A DNA stretch of 64,000 bases from Halicephalobus mephisto. Taxonomy: Eukaryota > Nematoda > Chromadorea > Rhabditida > Panagrolaimidae. Below the pieces are notes generated by a model. The model ran no database searches and was not told the DNA's origin. It saw only the letters and a list, made by a program, of their open reading frames with translations. Positions 43,397 through 54,665 of this stretch are shown in pieces. The translations under genes were made by a program, and so were the position numbers. Where the stretch lies: assembly GCA_009193035.1 (NCBI GenBank), contig SWDT01000049.1:496001-560000 (forward strand), read 5' to 3'. Within the stretch, counting starts at the first letter, position 1, and every line of letters begins with the position of its first letter.

Positions 43397-46300
43397 CTAC
43401 AGGGTCAACTTGGTTTGCGGCCGGAGCGAGGCTTTAGGACGAAATAGCCGAACCTTTTTCCTGGATTGAGTGACCAAGTCCCGGTAGATATCCGATCGCA
43501 GGAATCTCTGGTAACTGTCGTTCTTCATCAAGGAAAATATATGGTCCTGAAAGGGATATTTATAAAAATAAAAATAAAAAATGAAAAATTTAAAAATCAT
43601 TTAAAAATTTCTCTAAAATGACTTATATATCAAACCACAGGTATCACGATACTAAATCAGAATCTGTATTCAGTTTTTACAACATCTTTTGAAGAAAATT
43701 AAAATTTTTGATATATGAGAAATTAAAATTTTTGATATACGAGAAATCGAAATTTTTGATATATGAGAAATTAAAATTTTCGATATATGAGAAATTAAAA
43801 TTTTTGATATATGAGAAATCGAAATTTTTGATATATGAGAAATTAAAATTTTCGATATATGAAAAACCAAAATTTTTGATACATAAAAAATTTAAATTTT
43901 TAAATAATATAAAATCAAAAATTCGAGCTTTTTGTATGAATGTCTTCCGAAGTAAAATATTATCTAAGAAGATAAATTTTCGATGAGTTTTTATTTTTTC
44001 TATTATTTTCATATATGAAATTTCACTTTTCAAAAATCTCCCGTACATGAATTTTTGTATTTTTCTTATTTCAAAAGAAGGCTATCCGAAAAAGAATTCT
44101 GAATACGTAATTTTTAAAATATAAAATAATTCTAAAAAAATTTAAAACTTACCGCTGCTTCATCGAAACTCCATCGATTTGGATTCGTTAGATTCTCCTC
44201 GGTGATTTCCATTACTTTACAGTCGATATTTACAGGAGAAGTGGCGTTTGAGTCGATGAACTCGTTGTAGATTTCGGTCACCAGAACAGGGACCATTCGA
44301 CAACTGCATTTTCTCAATTTTTGGACTTCCCACCAGAATCTGAGATTCTCGCCGGAGTATTCTTTGTCGAGGAACTTCTGAAGTGTGTCTCTGCCGAGCA
44401 TGTCACTGAGAAGTTCTTCGAAGGATTCTTCCCACAGCTTCAGTCTTCTGGTGGAGATGTCTCCGGTGTTAGAATCGCACCTTAAAAATTGGTTTTTTAT
44501 ATTATAATAAAAATTTAAAAATGAACATTATTACGAAATTGTTTTGGAAAGAATTTCTAGAAACTAAAGCCATTCAAAATTTGAGTTTTCTGCGGTGACG
44601 ATTTCGTAATCTTGTGCGATTTCGTAATTACTTGTATATTATGAAATTCATATATGAAATTTCTACAAAATGGTCCCAATATGAATTTCTAGAAGTTTTT
44701 AGAAATTAAAGCAACCGGAATTTTCGCTTTTGCGGCAATTATTTCGTGATTTTCAAAGATTTCGTAATTAGTGTTTTGGAGCTATATTCTGCCTGGTTAG
44801 ATCCAGAATCTCCTAGATTAGGACCGTACAGGGCGTAGAACCTTCTATCTATCTTCAGGAATTAATTTTGATATATGAAGTTATTAATAAACGTCCCAAA
44901 AATCATAATTAACACCAAACTACCCCGTCGAAGACGGATTTTCTTGAAGTATAAAATTACGAAATCTTACATCCTGTCGTGTTGCCAGAAGTCTACAGTA
45001 TCACTGATCCAAGGGTTCGGCTGGCCTTGGAATGGATCTATGGTGCTGCCCAACTGGATTATGAAAGCGTCGAAGACCTTCCGATGATCGTAGTATTGGA
45101 GATAACTGAAAAAATTTCAATTTTATAAAATTTAAAACCTTTTCGTTACTTTTCGATAACTTTCGATGTTCTTAGAACATTCTTTGCCAGACGATTCTGG
45201 AGGATTCCGATTTCGTATTTGAGCGAGTCCTGCATGTGAGTACATCGACGCAAACCCGGTCTCTGGTGGTACACTTTGGAGTCCCTGGAATGGTTTTTAT
45301 TAAAAGATCATTAATCAAATTAATAATTAAAAATTTAAATAATGAAATTAATACTTAGAAAATTTAAAAAATCAAATTAATAATTAAAAATTTAAAAAAT
45401 CAAATTAATACTTAGAAAATTTAAATAATCAATTATGATAGAATTATTGTGTAAAATCTTCTCAAATATAAGAATTTAAAAAACCAAAAGTTTGGTTTTA
45501 TAACGAATAATTTTTAAAGATCATTATTAAGTTAATAGTTAAAAAATTTAAAAAATCAATTGTAATAAGATTATTTCTTGGAATTTGTCTTCAAAAAATT
45601 ACTATTTAGAAAATTTGTTTTATTAAAAATAATTTTTTTTTATTGAATTTCGTTATTTTTTAAATAAGTAATTAATTGATTTTTGACTAAATTTCGTTAT
45701 TTTTTAAATAAGTAATTAATTAAGTGATTTTTGACTGAATTTCGTTGTTTTTTAAATAAGTAATTAATTAAGTGATTTTTGACTAAATTTCGTTATTTTT
45801 TAAATAAGTGATTAATTAAGTGATTTTTGACTAAATTTCGTTATTTTTTAAATAAGTAATTAAGTGATTTTTTGACTGAATTTCGTTGTTTTTCAAATAA
45901 GTGATTACCGGTAACTGAGGGTAGCTGACGACGTCGCACTTTTGGCAGGGTTGTCCCCGACCCCCCGGTGCTCGGATCCACTTGCAGCAGCAGCAGAAGC
46001 GGCTGCAGCGACGGAATTCGTGGAAGTGGCGTCCATCATGGCGCATCTCAACATATGTTGATGATGAGTCTGACAATCCGCGGAACAAGTAGCCGCATGA
46101 ACACTATTATTAGAAGCAGAGTACTTCGGTCTTCCAGATCTCGATAATTTTCTAAAATCGACTTCCGTAGTATTGACACATCCAGGAACAGGTCTATGAA
46201 CATCCCAAAAAGCCCTCTCTTGACTATCCAGAATCTGCCTTTCTAATCTGTCCCGTTTCTTGTCCACTTTATACTGCGCCTCCGCCTGCATAAAAACAAA

Positions 46301-47133
46301 CTCCCATTTTCTACTGAACATCTTCTGGAGCTTAGCAAGGTTCTCCGCTTCAAAGTCCTCCAGTTCCAAATGAGCCTTGTTTTGCATTGTCCTTTTACAT
46401 AAATAAACCGCTGAAAATCATATTATTATACCAAAACAAAAACCATTGTTATTGCGAAATTTTTTCAAAATAAATAAAATTTAAAAAAATTTTTTGAATA
46501 TAAAAATTGCAAAATTTATAAAATTTTCAAAATTTTTGAATATAAAATTTCTGAAATTTTTGAAATTTTTAAATGTAAAATTTTTGAATATAAAATTTTT
46601 GAAATTTTTGAATGTAAAATTTTTGAAATTTTTGAATGTAAAATTTCTGAAATTTTTGAATGTAAAATCTTCGAAATTTTTGAACATAAAAATTTCCAAA
46701 AGTTTTAGAATTTTATGTTTTTCAAGTTTTTAGAATTTACGAAATTCTTACCGTAATCCGTATTTTCGGGTTCCCAACAATTGGAAGGCCAAAAATAAGG
46801 TGTTTGAAACCGGTAAAATGTGCCATCATTTTTGACAGTTAATACGTGATCATCAATTTGGAAAATGTACCCGTGAGAAGCAAGTAAATGTGCGAGATGA
46901 AGGGCATCACCTAAATCCGCCACTTCTACATTCCGGAGAATCCACGCTACGATATCTTGACCCGTGAATACAGAAGGAATTTTAGACAAAAATGATTTAA
47001 CTGTTTTTATTGGAACTCCATCTTCATTGTTGAGCATCTGGTTAATCAGGTACTCCATTTTGCGGTACACGATGTGATTTGGATGGACCATTTTCTCGTC
47101 GGAAGAATTGCCACGTATCCGAGAGAAGGTCAT
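43397..47133 (-). CDS. egl-10: R7-type RGS protein EGL-10 (DEP, GGL and RGS domains)
   Basis: GTPase-activating protein for Go alpha; in C. elegans EGL-10 limits GOA-1 signalling in egg-laying and movement, in complex with a Gbeta5 subunit. Minus exons 47133-46752, 46410-45909, 45284-45150, 45105-44971, 44480-44153 and 43546-43397 join with agreeing phases to 543 aa (C. elegans form about 555). DEP domain ~25-105 ([20 protein letters not shown]), strongly conserved linker ([20 protein letters not shown]), a Ser/Ala-rich insert, GGL domain ([20 protein letters not shown], ending with [10 protein letters not shown]), and RGS domain ([55 protein letters not shown]). The last exon may instead end at 43454 (QSRKK-gttcgg) and splice on; reading through adds 17 residues and stops. 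TTTATTTCAG two nt before the ATG is a likely SL acceptor. Confidence 0.95.
43690..43900. repeat. ~20-bp tandem array in egl-10 last intron
   Basis: GATATATGAGAAATTAAAATTTTT is repeated about ten times; both strands are open because the unit of 21 bp is a multiple of three. Confidence 0.9.
44515..44945. repeat. Dispersed repeat copy in egl-10 intron
   Basis: Holds GATCCAGAATCTCCTAGATT, TTGATATATGAAGTTATTAA and CACCAAACTACCCCGTCGAA in the same order as the mrpl-20 intron copy, plus two TTCATATATGAAA-like sites. Confidence 0.7.
45600..45905. repeat. ~50-bp tandem array in egl-10 intron
   Basis: TTTTTGACTRAATTTCGTTR and TTTTTAAATAAGTAATTAAT repeat about five to six times up to the splice donor of the large exon. 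Confidence 0.85.
46495..46700. repeat. AT tandem array in egl-10 intron 1
   Basis: TTTTTGAATGTAAAATTTTTGAAA units of about 21-30 bp, eight or so copies; open in several frames without coding value. Confidence 0.8.
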
Positions 47134-47224
47134 GCCTGAAATAAAAATGTTCCGACTGGGCTTTACGTTCACGTTGGACCACGATCGCGGACAAAGACAA
47201 GTCGGGGTATTATCCGAATCAGCC

Positions 47225-47345
47225 AAGATCTGAGAAGCTTCACCTGATCGCTTTCAGAGACTCTGCGTTCGGACGGAATCGAACTTGGGTAGTTCGCGCT
47301 CGGAATCGAAATTAGACCACTAATCTACCAGGAAACTGATAAATC
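47225..47345 (-). other. tRNA-like sequence (possible degenerate tRNA or SINE head)
   Basis: On the minus strand TGGTAGATTAGTGGTCT resembles an internal A box and AAGTTCGATTCCG, 34 nt on, a B box. I could not fold a complete acceptor or T stem, so a functional tRNA is not claimed. Confidence 0.3.
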
Positions 47346-47399
47346 TTGAAAATCACGTTGTCAATCAATTATTTTTTTCTTCTTTTTTCTAGATTAAAA

Positions 47400-47900
47400 T
47401 TCAACAGGATGTCAAAAATGGATAATAGCCATATCTATGGAAGTAAAAGATACAGTTTTTGTTTTTTCTTGTTTACCAAGCCGTTCGTTTTTGCCAAAGC
47501 GAAACATGACTATTGACGCAAGCCAGTCAAAAAGTCGATACGTCAGTTTAGACTGGCTTTCTGGGGTCCTTGTTTTCCGCCAGACAAAAGAACAAAACTG
47601 ACTTGTTGGAGAGAAATTGCCGTCTAGAGTTTTTTCGACAAAATAGATGGATGATTTGATTTGAAAATTTTGACGAGTTTTACACACCCTGGAGAATTCT
47701 ATAGTTTTTAAAAATTTAAAAAACAATAATTTTTATAAAAAATAAAAAACCATGAAAGCCAGTCAGAGAACGGCAAGGCCAGTCTTTCCTTGAGAAAGCG
47801 GTCGACAGACACGTGAAAACTGAAGAAAAAAATATCGATAAAAATAAAAATCGAAAAATTTTCAAAATTAAAGTTGACGTGATAAAACGTCAATTATATT
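47400..47900. other. GC-richer patch with AGCCAGTC/GACTGGCT inverted repeat
   Basis: AGCCAGTC at 47521-47528 and GACTGGCT at 47551-47558 form a perfect 8-bp stem; the word returns at 47757-47764 and 47778-47784. No coding model. Confidence 0.4.
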
Positions 47901-48129
47901 TTTAAAATAGGAATATTTCGATTAGATATCCCGTTGGGATTTGTAAAATTTAGCAAGTTTTTAAATTTTTTAATTCTAAAACCAAAAATTAATAAAAATT
48001 TTTTGAACGAAAACCCGGAAGTTGAAAGTAATTGAATTCTGGATTTTAGAACGAAAAAACAACAATAATAAAGACCTATAATCCAAAAATAAAAATTAAT
48101 AAATTTCGAAAGACTCTCAAAAGGAAAAA

Positions 48130-49200
48130 ACAAGAGTTCAAACACCGAATTTCTCTCAAAACGAAAATTTGTAAAAAATAAAATTTTTAAATTAAAAAAA
48201 AAATAAAATTTTAAATTTAAAAATTTGTAAAAAATAAAATTTTTAAAATTAAAAAAAAAATAAAATTTTAAATTTAAAAATCTTTAAAAAATAAAATTTT
48301 AAATTTAAAAATCTTTAAAAAATAAAATTTTAAATTTAAAAAAAATGAAATTTTTAAATTTAAATTTTAAAGAAAAACAAAATTTTTTAAAATTAAAAAA
48401 AATAGAAATTTTGAATTTAAAAAAAGTGATTTTAAACGTTAAATTTTAATATTTTTAAGTAAATTTTACTTTTTGAAATGGGAATTTGACTAATTGTAAA
48501 ATAGATAAAACTAAAAAAATTAAACGGAAAATAAAAAATCCAACTTTTTTATTATTTTCGAACAAATGAGACACGTCTCTCGAAACGAAAGCCTGAATGA
48601 CTGTAAAAAATAAAAAATAAAAAGTAAAATTTCAAAAAAATTCGATTTTAAAAAAAAATATACTTCAATTTTAAAAAAAAATTAAAATTTCAAAAAAATT
48701 CGATTTTTTTTTTAAATTGAAATAATTTTAATACTAAATAGAAATAAAAATTAATAAAATTCTGATAAAATTTAATAGAAAATGTTTTCGAAAAAATGTC
48801 TATTTAAAATCAAAAATTTTCATTTTTATAATTTCAAAAGAAAATTTAAAACTTTAAAAATCAGAAATTTTCGAGTTTTTAATTGTTATGATTTCAAAAA
48901 AATTGAAAAATTTAAAAATCAGAAATTTTCAAGTTTTTCATTTTCATAATTTCAAAGAAATTGAAAACTTTAAAAAATCAAAAATTTTCAAGTTTTTTTC
49001 ATTTTTATAATTTCAAAGAAATTTAAAACTTTAAAAATCAAAAATTTTCGACTTTTTTATTTTTATAATTTCAAAGAAATTGAAAACTTTAAAAATCAGA
49101 AATTTTCATTTTTTTTTCATTTTTATAATTTCAAAAGAAAATTTAAAACTTTAAAAAATCAGAAATTTTCATTTTTATAATTTCAAAGAAAATTGAAAAC
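48130..49200. repeat. AT-rich array, ~60-bp unit (AATTTCAAAGAAATTGAAAACTT)
   Basis: From about 48790 to 49200, TTTTATAATTTCAAAGAAA, AACTTTAAAAATCAGAAATTT and TTTCAAGTTTTTCATT repeat about six times; 48130-48480 is a simpler AAATTTTTAAATTTAAA array. Confidence 0.8.
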
Positions 49201-49840
49201 TTTCACTAACTGCAACATGATCTGGCCATTCCTTTTTCCTGCGCGAATCTCAAATCTCGGAACAGAAAAGAAAACGGATACCTCAAAAAAGAAAAAATAT
49301 CGATTTTTAATAAAAAAAAAAGTAATTCTATCAACTTTTCATTTTTTAAAAATAACAAAATTCATAAAAAAAACCAATTTTCATAATTTTAAAAAAAACA
49401 AAATTAAAAAAAATTTCATATAAAAATTTTTTTAATTTTTTAATATAATAGTAAAAAAAAAATTTTTTTCCATGGTTGATTACGTGTTTAGACTGGCACC
49501 AAGGAGATGAAGACCAATGGAAGAAATGGAAAGACAGGCCATTTTAGAACGAATTGAGATTCTGTCAAAGCTAAACTAGCCGTTTTTGCCATTCCTTTCC
49601 CTCATGCATAGACGGAATGACGGACAACTCGTGTTATTTCATTTGGCTGCCTCAGGCAAAATGGACCTCAAAAAACGAGAGCTAATAAGAAAGCGGACAG
49701 ACTCAATCGATGACTAACGCTCTTGTTTTTGATCCATTTATTCGACATCAGGAATTAAATAAAACAACGAAGACGAAAAAAATAATTTTTTTGATTTACT
49801 ACACAAAAAATTCCAAAGTCAAAATAACAATTATACCACG
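49201..49840. other. Spacer downstream of eIF3a
   Basis: Contains a GC-richer island at 49475-49720 with GACTGGCACC and GACAGGCC. No gene supported. Confidence 0.4.
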
Positions 49841-49843
49841 ACT

Positions 49844-52800
49844 TCAACGCCAGTTTCCCTCGTCTGGTTTTGCTCCTTGAGGACGATTGCGTGAAATGAC
49901 TTTTCGAGGAGCATTGGCTGAGGCGGGAGAAGCGGCAGGACCTTGGCCTGTTTGGGCACGACGACCAGGAGGCTGGTATTTGCCAGGTTTAGACGGTGTA
50001 GCCGAAGGAGTGGGTGTCGGTGAAGGAGCAGCAGGTTTCTGAGTCTCAGCACGACGCCATGAAGAAGTCACATCAGCTTCTGTTTGAGGCGGAGCAGGTC
50101 TCGGTTGCGGAGCACTCGTTTGGGGTTTCGGAGCAGGGGGAGCAACGCGATCTTTACGCCAGTCAGAACTCACATCAGGTGCAGAGGGCTCTCCGTTTGT
50201 TACAGGACCAGCTGCAGCAGCAACCGGCTTGGCTGGTGCACGAGTTGGTGGAGGACCACGTTGACGGGGAAGATTTCCAGAACCTCGCCAATCACTTTCA
50301 TTGTCAGCTTTCGATTCAGGTTCAGGCCGACGCTCAGGTCGTTCAAACTTATCACGACGACTCTCACGAGCAGCAGCAATAGCTGCAGATCTTTCTTCTC
50401 GTTCAGCTTCTCTTTGAGCTTGAATAGCAGCTTCTTGTCTTTCTTTCTCCGCTTTCTTCTCAAGCTCCCATTGTCGTTTACGTTCTTTTTCACGAATAGC
50501 TTTCCTTTCTAGGAGTTTCTTTTCACGTAATTTGGCAACAATTTTCTGGTACTCGATCAATTTCTTATCCAAATCTTCTTTATGCGATTCTACGACTCCT
50601 CGAATGAATGTAATGGCATCACTCTTGGCTTTCTCCAACCGTTCGTATGTTGCCAAAGCCCTTTCGCGGTCTTCCCTGAAATTTATTCAATTTATCAAAG
50701 TCAAAACTCAAAAAGAAACTCACTTTGCTTTCTCAATTCTATGAGCTTCACATGCAGCAAACCGTTCCGGTGCTTTTGCACGAACTTCGTCAGACATTTG
50801 TTTGATAATAGCTCGTTCTTCAATGTTGAAAGCACGAACAAAGTAATCAAACTTCCGTTCCTGCTGGAGCATCTTGATAGCTTGTTCACGACGTTCAGCA
50901 TCCATTCTTTCACGTTGTTCACGAAGAACAGATTCTGGATCCATGTCTTTCAATGCTTCTTCTCCTTTCTCCTTGACAATTTCTCTATAAATAGGATTTT
51001 GATAATAACGCTCTTTGCGAATCTTTGTTTCAATTTCTTTCTTTTCAGCTTCCTTACGAAGTCTCTCGCTTTCTTCACGTTCTTGTTTGAGTCTCTTCAT
51101 TTCTTCATTACGACGTTGTTCTTCTCGTTTTGCTGCTTCCAACTGAGCTTGTTGAATCTTTTCTTGACGGATATTTTCATTGTTTTCCTTATGCTGTTCA
51201 ATGATCTTCTTCCGCATGATCATTCGCTCATAATCATTTTCTTTATGATACTCGTAGATCTGACGAAGTCGATTAAATCTTTCCAAAGCTTTAGCTTGAT
51301 GTTTCTCCTTGTCCAATTCATAAGCAGAATTACCCAACAATTCATAAACTCTCATCAAATGAACGCGGATACTTTCATAACCTCCTTTGTAAGCATTAGT
51401 TTCACCATACTCTGTTTCAACATCACCGGCAAGAGTAGCATCAATAGGGCCAAACCGTATACAACCTTCCCGATGATCAACTTGAGCCTTCAAGAATCGT
51501 TGCTTTGTAATATGCACCAAGAAGTGTTCAAGTTCAGAACGAGAGTAGAAAGGAATAATAGAGGACATTCGTTCAATCGGAAGAGCTTCATAGATGTTTG
51601 TCAACTAAAATTCAACAATTAAATACCACCAAATAATCACTTGCAAAACTTACAGCTTTCAAAATCTTGGTTGCAACGACGGCTCTGATAGGTTCAATAT
51701 ACTGTGAATAATCTTCACGGCCAATTTTACTAATAGCTTCTAACTCAGTTTCAATTAATTTAGCAACTTCCAAAGGAGCAAAATCAACCTCCATCAATCT
51801 GTAAAGACGTCCAACAGCACCTTGTGAAATTTCCGGGATGTTCAGACGAGCAATCTCCTTCAAAATCCCTTTACGAGTCGGTGCGATTGGAAGCCGTAGA
51901 AGAGCGGAAAGCACACGAACATTACCGAGATGCATATCTTCCATGTCCAAATGTTTTGTCAAGATAGAACTAGTGTCATAGTCTTCAGCAATACTCAATG
52001 TGGCCAACAAAACCCGGGTAGCTTGTTCCGAAGCTTCTTCACCAGTGAAAGACTTTTTCATGTCTTTGTAGATATTGTATTTCTGAAGCAAAGCAGCTGA
52101 ATGAAAGAGCCGATTTCCTCCTTTCCAGAAAATTAGAGAAAGTTTGTCAAAGTAATTGACGTAGCTTTGAGGTTTTATGGATCGCTTCTCCTTCTCTTTG
52201 CTCAATTGCATGAGGTTATGCAAATCTTCAGTGCTTCTGTAGGCTTCTTGCCAAAGTTCCATCTGAATCGCAGTATCGAGTTGGATGAGACGAGTTTCTT
52301 GCATAATCGACAAAGAATCAGCGATATTGATGCGCTGACTAGCATTTCCATGAGCAGCACTCAAGTTCTTCTGGAGTTGGGACAAATGGAGACGGAGCAA
52401 GTCACACAGCTTACGGAATTCATTGCGTCTCTGATACTTGATGCAGAAAGCAAAAGACTGACGAGCAATTGAATGATACAAGTTCTCCACCAGACTGTTA
52501 TTGCGCAACAAATCCAAGCAGTTACGGTAAGAATCCCACAAGAAACGAAGCCACGGACTGAGAACAGCACGATCCATTCTGTCTTGAGGAACAGCTCCAG
52601 AAACAACTGAAAGGAGAAGAGATTCAGGGGCATCCCCGGAATCAAGATCGTCGATCTCTTCTATCTTCTCAATGGACTCCTTCTGAGCACTTTCGGCTCT
52701 CTGTTCTGCCAACTTGATCAAATGTTTCATCACGCTTTCCAGAGATCCTACTGCTACTTGCTGGGTCAGCGTTTTGTATTGATAGAGAGCATCTTTGGCG

Positions 52801-53057
52801 GTTCCAGCTTCTTTCAACTCAACACAAAGTTCTAGATGCTTCATCATGATCTGCTCGTGAATCGAGGACCATTGTTTGTGTCGGCGATCCTGAAATATCG
52901 AGTTAACGACTGGTGTTTTACATCAACGTACTTTTATAATTTCATGGAGTGCAGAAAGAGCATCCTTCTTCTTATTAACAGAAATGAATTCCTCAGCCCG
53001 TTGAAGCACAGCCTCCGGACGCTGCAGAGGATTACGAATACGTCCATAAGACGCCAT
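49844..53057 (-). CDS. eif-3.A (egl-45): Translation initiation factor eIF3 subunit A
   Basis: Largest scaffold subunit of eIF3, cytoplasmic, needed for 43S pre-initiation complex assembly. Minus exons 53057-52932, 52889-51654, 51604-50724 and 50675-49844 give 1024 aa (C. elegans about 1076). N-terminal family block [20 protein letters not shown] and [20 protein letters not shown]; helical repeats and PCI domain to ~500 ([34 protein letters not shown]); then a long charged helical region ([34 protein letters not shown]) and a Pro/Ala-rich tail. The tail has four spaced Trp-Arg motifs ([29 protein letters not shown]) ending the protein, in place of the acidic decapeptide repeats of vertebrate eIF3a. 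Strong evenly GC-richer coding bias suggests high expression. Confidence 0.96.
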
Positions 53058-53706
53058 AATTGGAGTTCAAGATTTGACTTGAGAAATCTGAAATAATATT
53101 GATAACTAATCGATAAAGGAATTGGCTGACAAAAACGTTGCTCGTTTCATATATCAAATTTAAAAAGTTCACTAACAAGTGTCACGAATAAGTGTTCAAT
53201 CAAGGAAATGGGAATAAAAAACTAATCGCACGAGAAAGAGAACGCACAAAACAGGAATACAACCACAAGGCGACTTCATGTTGGGAATATATAAAACAAG
53301 GCAGAAATTCCACATATAAAGTTGGGAATTGTGGCAAATTTGAGGGTGAAAACAGTAGTAATGGACGAAGAAGGGAGAGACTGTGAGAGTTGAGAAAGAT
53401 CTAGAAAAAAGTGCTGACACAATTACGCAACTTTATGAGGGATATATAAGGCGAAAAGGACAATCAAGGAATGAAGACGAGAACTTTGGCAAATTGGGGG
53501 TCGAAATCAGTGGTAACGGATAATGAGGAAAGAAATAAAGAAAATCAAGAACGATCCAGAGAAACATGACGAAATGAGACAATTTTGGGACGAAGACCGC
53601 GAGGAACAACTAACCCGACTCGTAATACGGGTCTCGACGCGAAAAATTCAATTCAGATCTTTTTCTCGCGCGCGGTTCGGATTCAGATGAAATCTTCTTT
53701 CCGACG
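53058..53706. promoter_or_regulatory. Divergent promoter region between eIF3a and the 53.7-kb gene
   Basis: Head-to-head starts 650 bp apart. TTTCATATATCAAAT at 53147-53160. Purine-rich tracts (GAGAAAGATCTAGAAAAAAG) and a TATAAGGCG-type site at 53444. TATATAAAAC at 53288. Confidence 0.45.
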
Positions 53707-54527
53707 ATGACAGAAGTGAGTTTTTCGTTATTTTTGTTTTATTATCGTTAATAATCGTATTCCAGTTCATCCTGAAGTGGACTAGTACGGAATTGAAGAA
53801 ATGCCTGGAGGATTTCGTGGATTATTTGTGTCAAAAGTGTCTTCAGAAGGACGTATCCGAGCCTCCCGGTGTCAGTTTGTTTCTTCAGAATCTCAAGGAC
53901 GTCCTTCGGACATTGGCCAAGAATGTGTCTTTTCCTTTTGAGTTTTGTTCGGTGATGGAAAGACGGACAAGAAGAGATCGGTTCGAATCCGGTATTTCGT
54001 CATCGAACAGCCGCTGTGTTTCCGCAGATTGTGGTCTTCGTCCGGCGATTCGAGCGACATTTAGCGATCCTAGTGATACCTCCGTCGATGTGTTTTATTT
54101 CTGTAAGCCTCATTACTACGTCGCCGATAGACTGTATTCTTTGTACCACATGAATTCGAACATGCTCCTCAACATCAGGAACAGGGTCATCAAGAAGGAA
54201 ATTGCCTACTGGAGTCCCTCCGTGAAATTCCCCCGGAAGAAGAATGAATCAGAAGACGATGATTTTAACCGATCTATTTTGGATTCTTTGATCTCTTATT
54301 ACTACTACCTTATATCCGATCTCTCTCCACAGAGGATAAACTCCCGACCCAAGTCCGTCAACAACGTTTTGGAAGCGTTTGAAAAGGAAGCAGTTCAATG
54401 GGAGGTTGCCTTGGGTGCCGAAGCCCCTTACACCCCTACCTGTACCAATTATATATCGTTTTACACTCCTAAAAGAAAGAAGCCGACTTCTGAATACGGC
54501 AGTGCAAAGAAAAAATACCCAGTTTGA
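53707..54527 (+). CDS. Uncharacterised basic protein with possible Cys/His metal site
   Basis: 256 aa; exon 1 codes only Met-Thr-Glu (53707-53715), exon 2 is 53766-54527. No family recognised. Visible features: an amphipathic N-terminal region (TELKKCLEDFVDYLCQKCLQ), a central C-x4-C-x23-C-x2-H arrangement (CVSADC ... FYFCKPHYYV) that could bind zinc, an acidic patch (NESEDDDF), a helical segment with YYYYLISDLSPQR, and a very basic C terminus (TPKRKKPTSEYGSAKKKYPV) like a nuclear localisation signal. A nuclear role is only suggested by this tail. It is the first gene of a probable operon: the next gene starts 138 bp after its stop. It could be nematode-specific. Confidence 0.8.
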
Positions 54528-54665
54528 CAGTTTGAAAGTTGATTTGTGTCTGTTTGATGATAGTGATAGTTGTTTTTTTTTTTTTTGAGAATTTGATTAA
54601 TACGGTTTTTTGACCGTTTGTATTTTTGTTTTTTGAATTTTGTATTTGGGTTTTTTCCAGATTTG
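54528..54665 (+). promoter_or_regulatory. Operon-type intercistronic spacer with trans-splice acceptor
   Basis: A 138-bp gap between two same-strand genes. It contains T15 (about 54571-54585), further T-rich DNA, and GGGTTTTTTCCAG ending at 54660, five nt before the next ATG. Length and U-rich element match SL2-type operons of Caenorhabditis. Confidence 0.6.

Noticed and set aside
47255..47335. Functional tRNA gene
   Set aside because: Only box-like words; acceptor and T stems do not pair.
50014..51622. Plus-strand frames up to 346 codons (50582-51622)
   Set aside because: Antisense to eIF3a exons; caused by the Lys/Glu-rich coding sequence.
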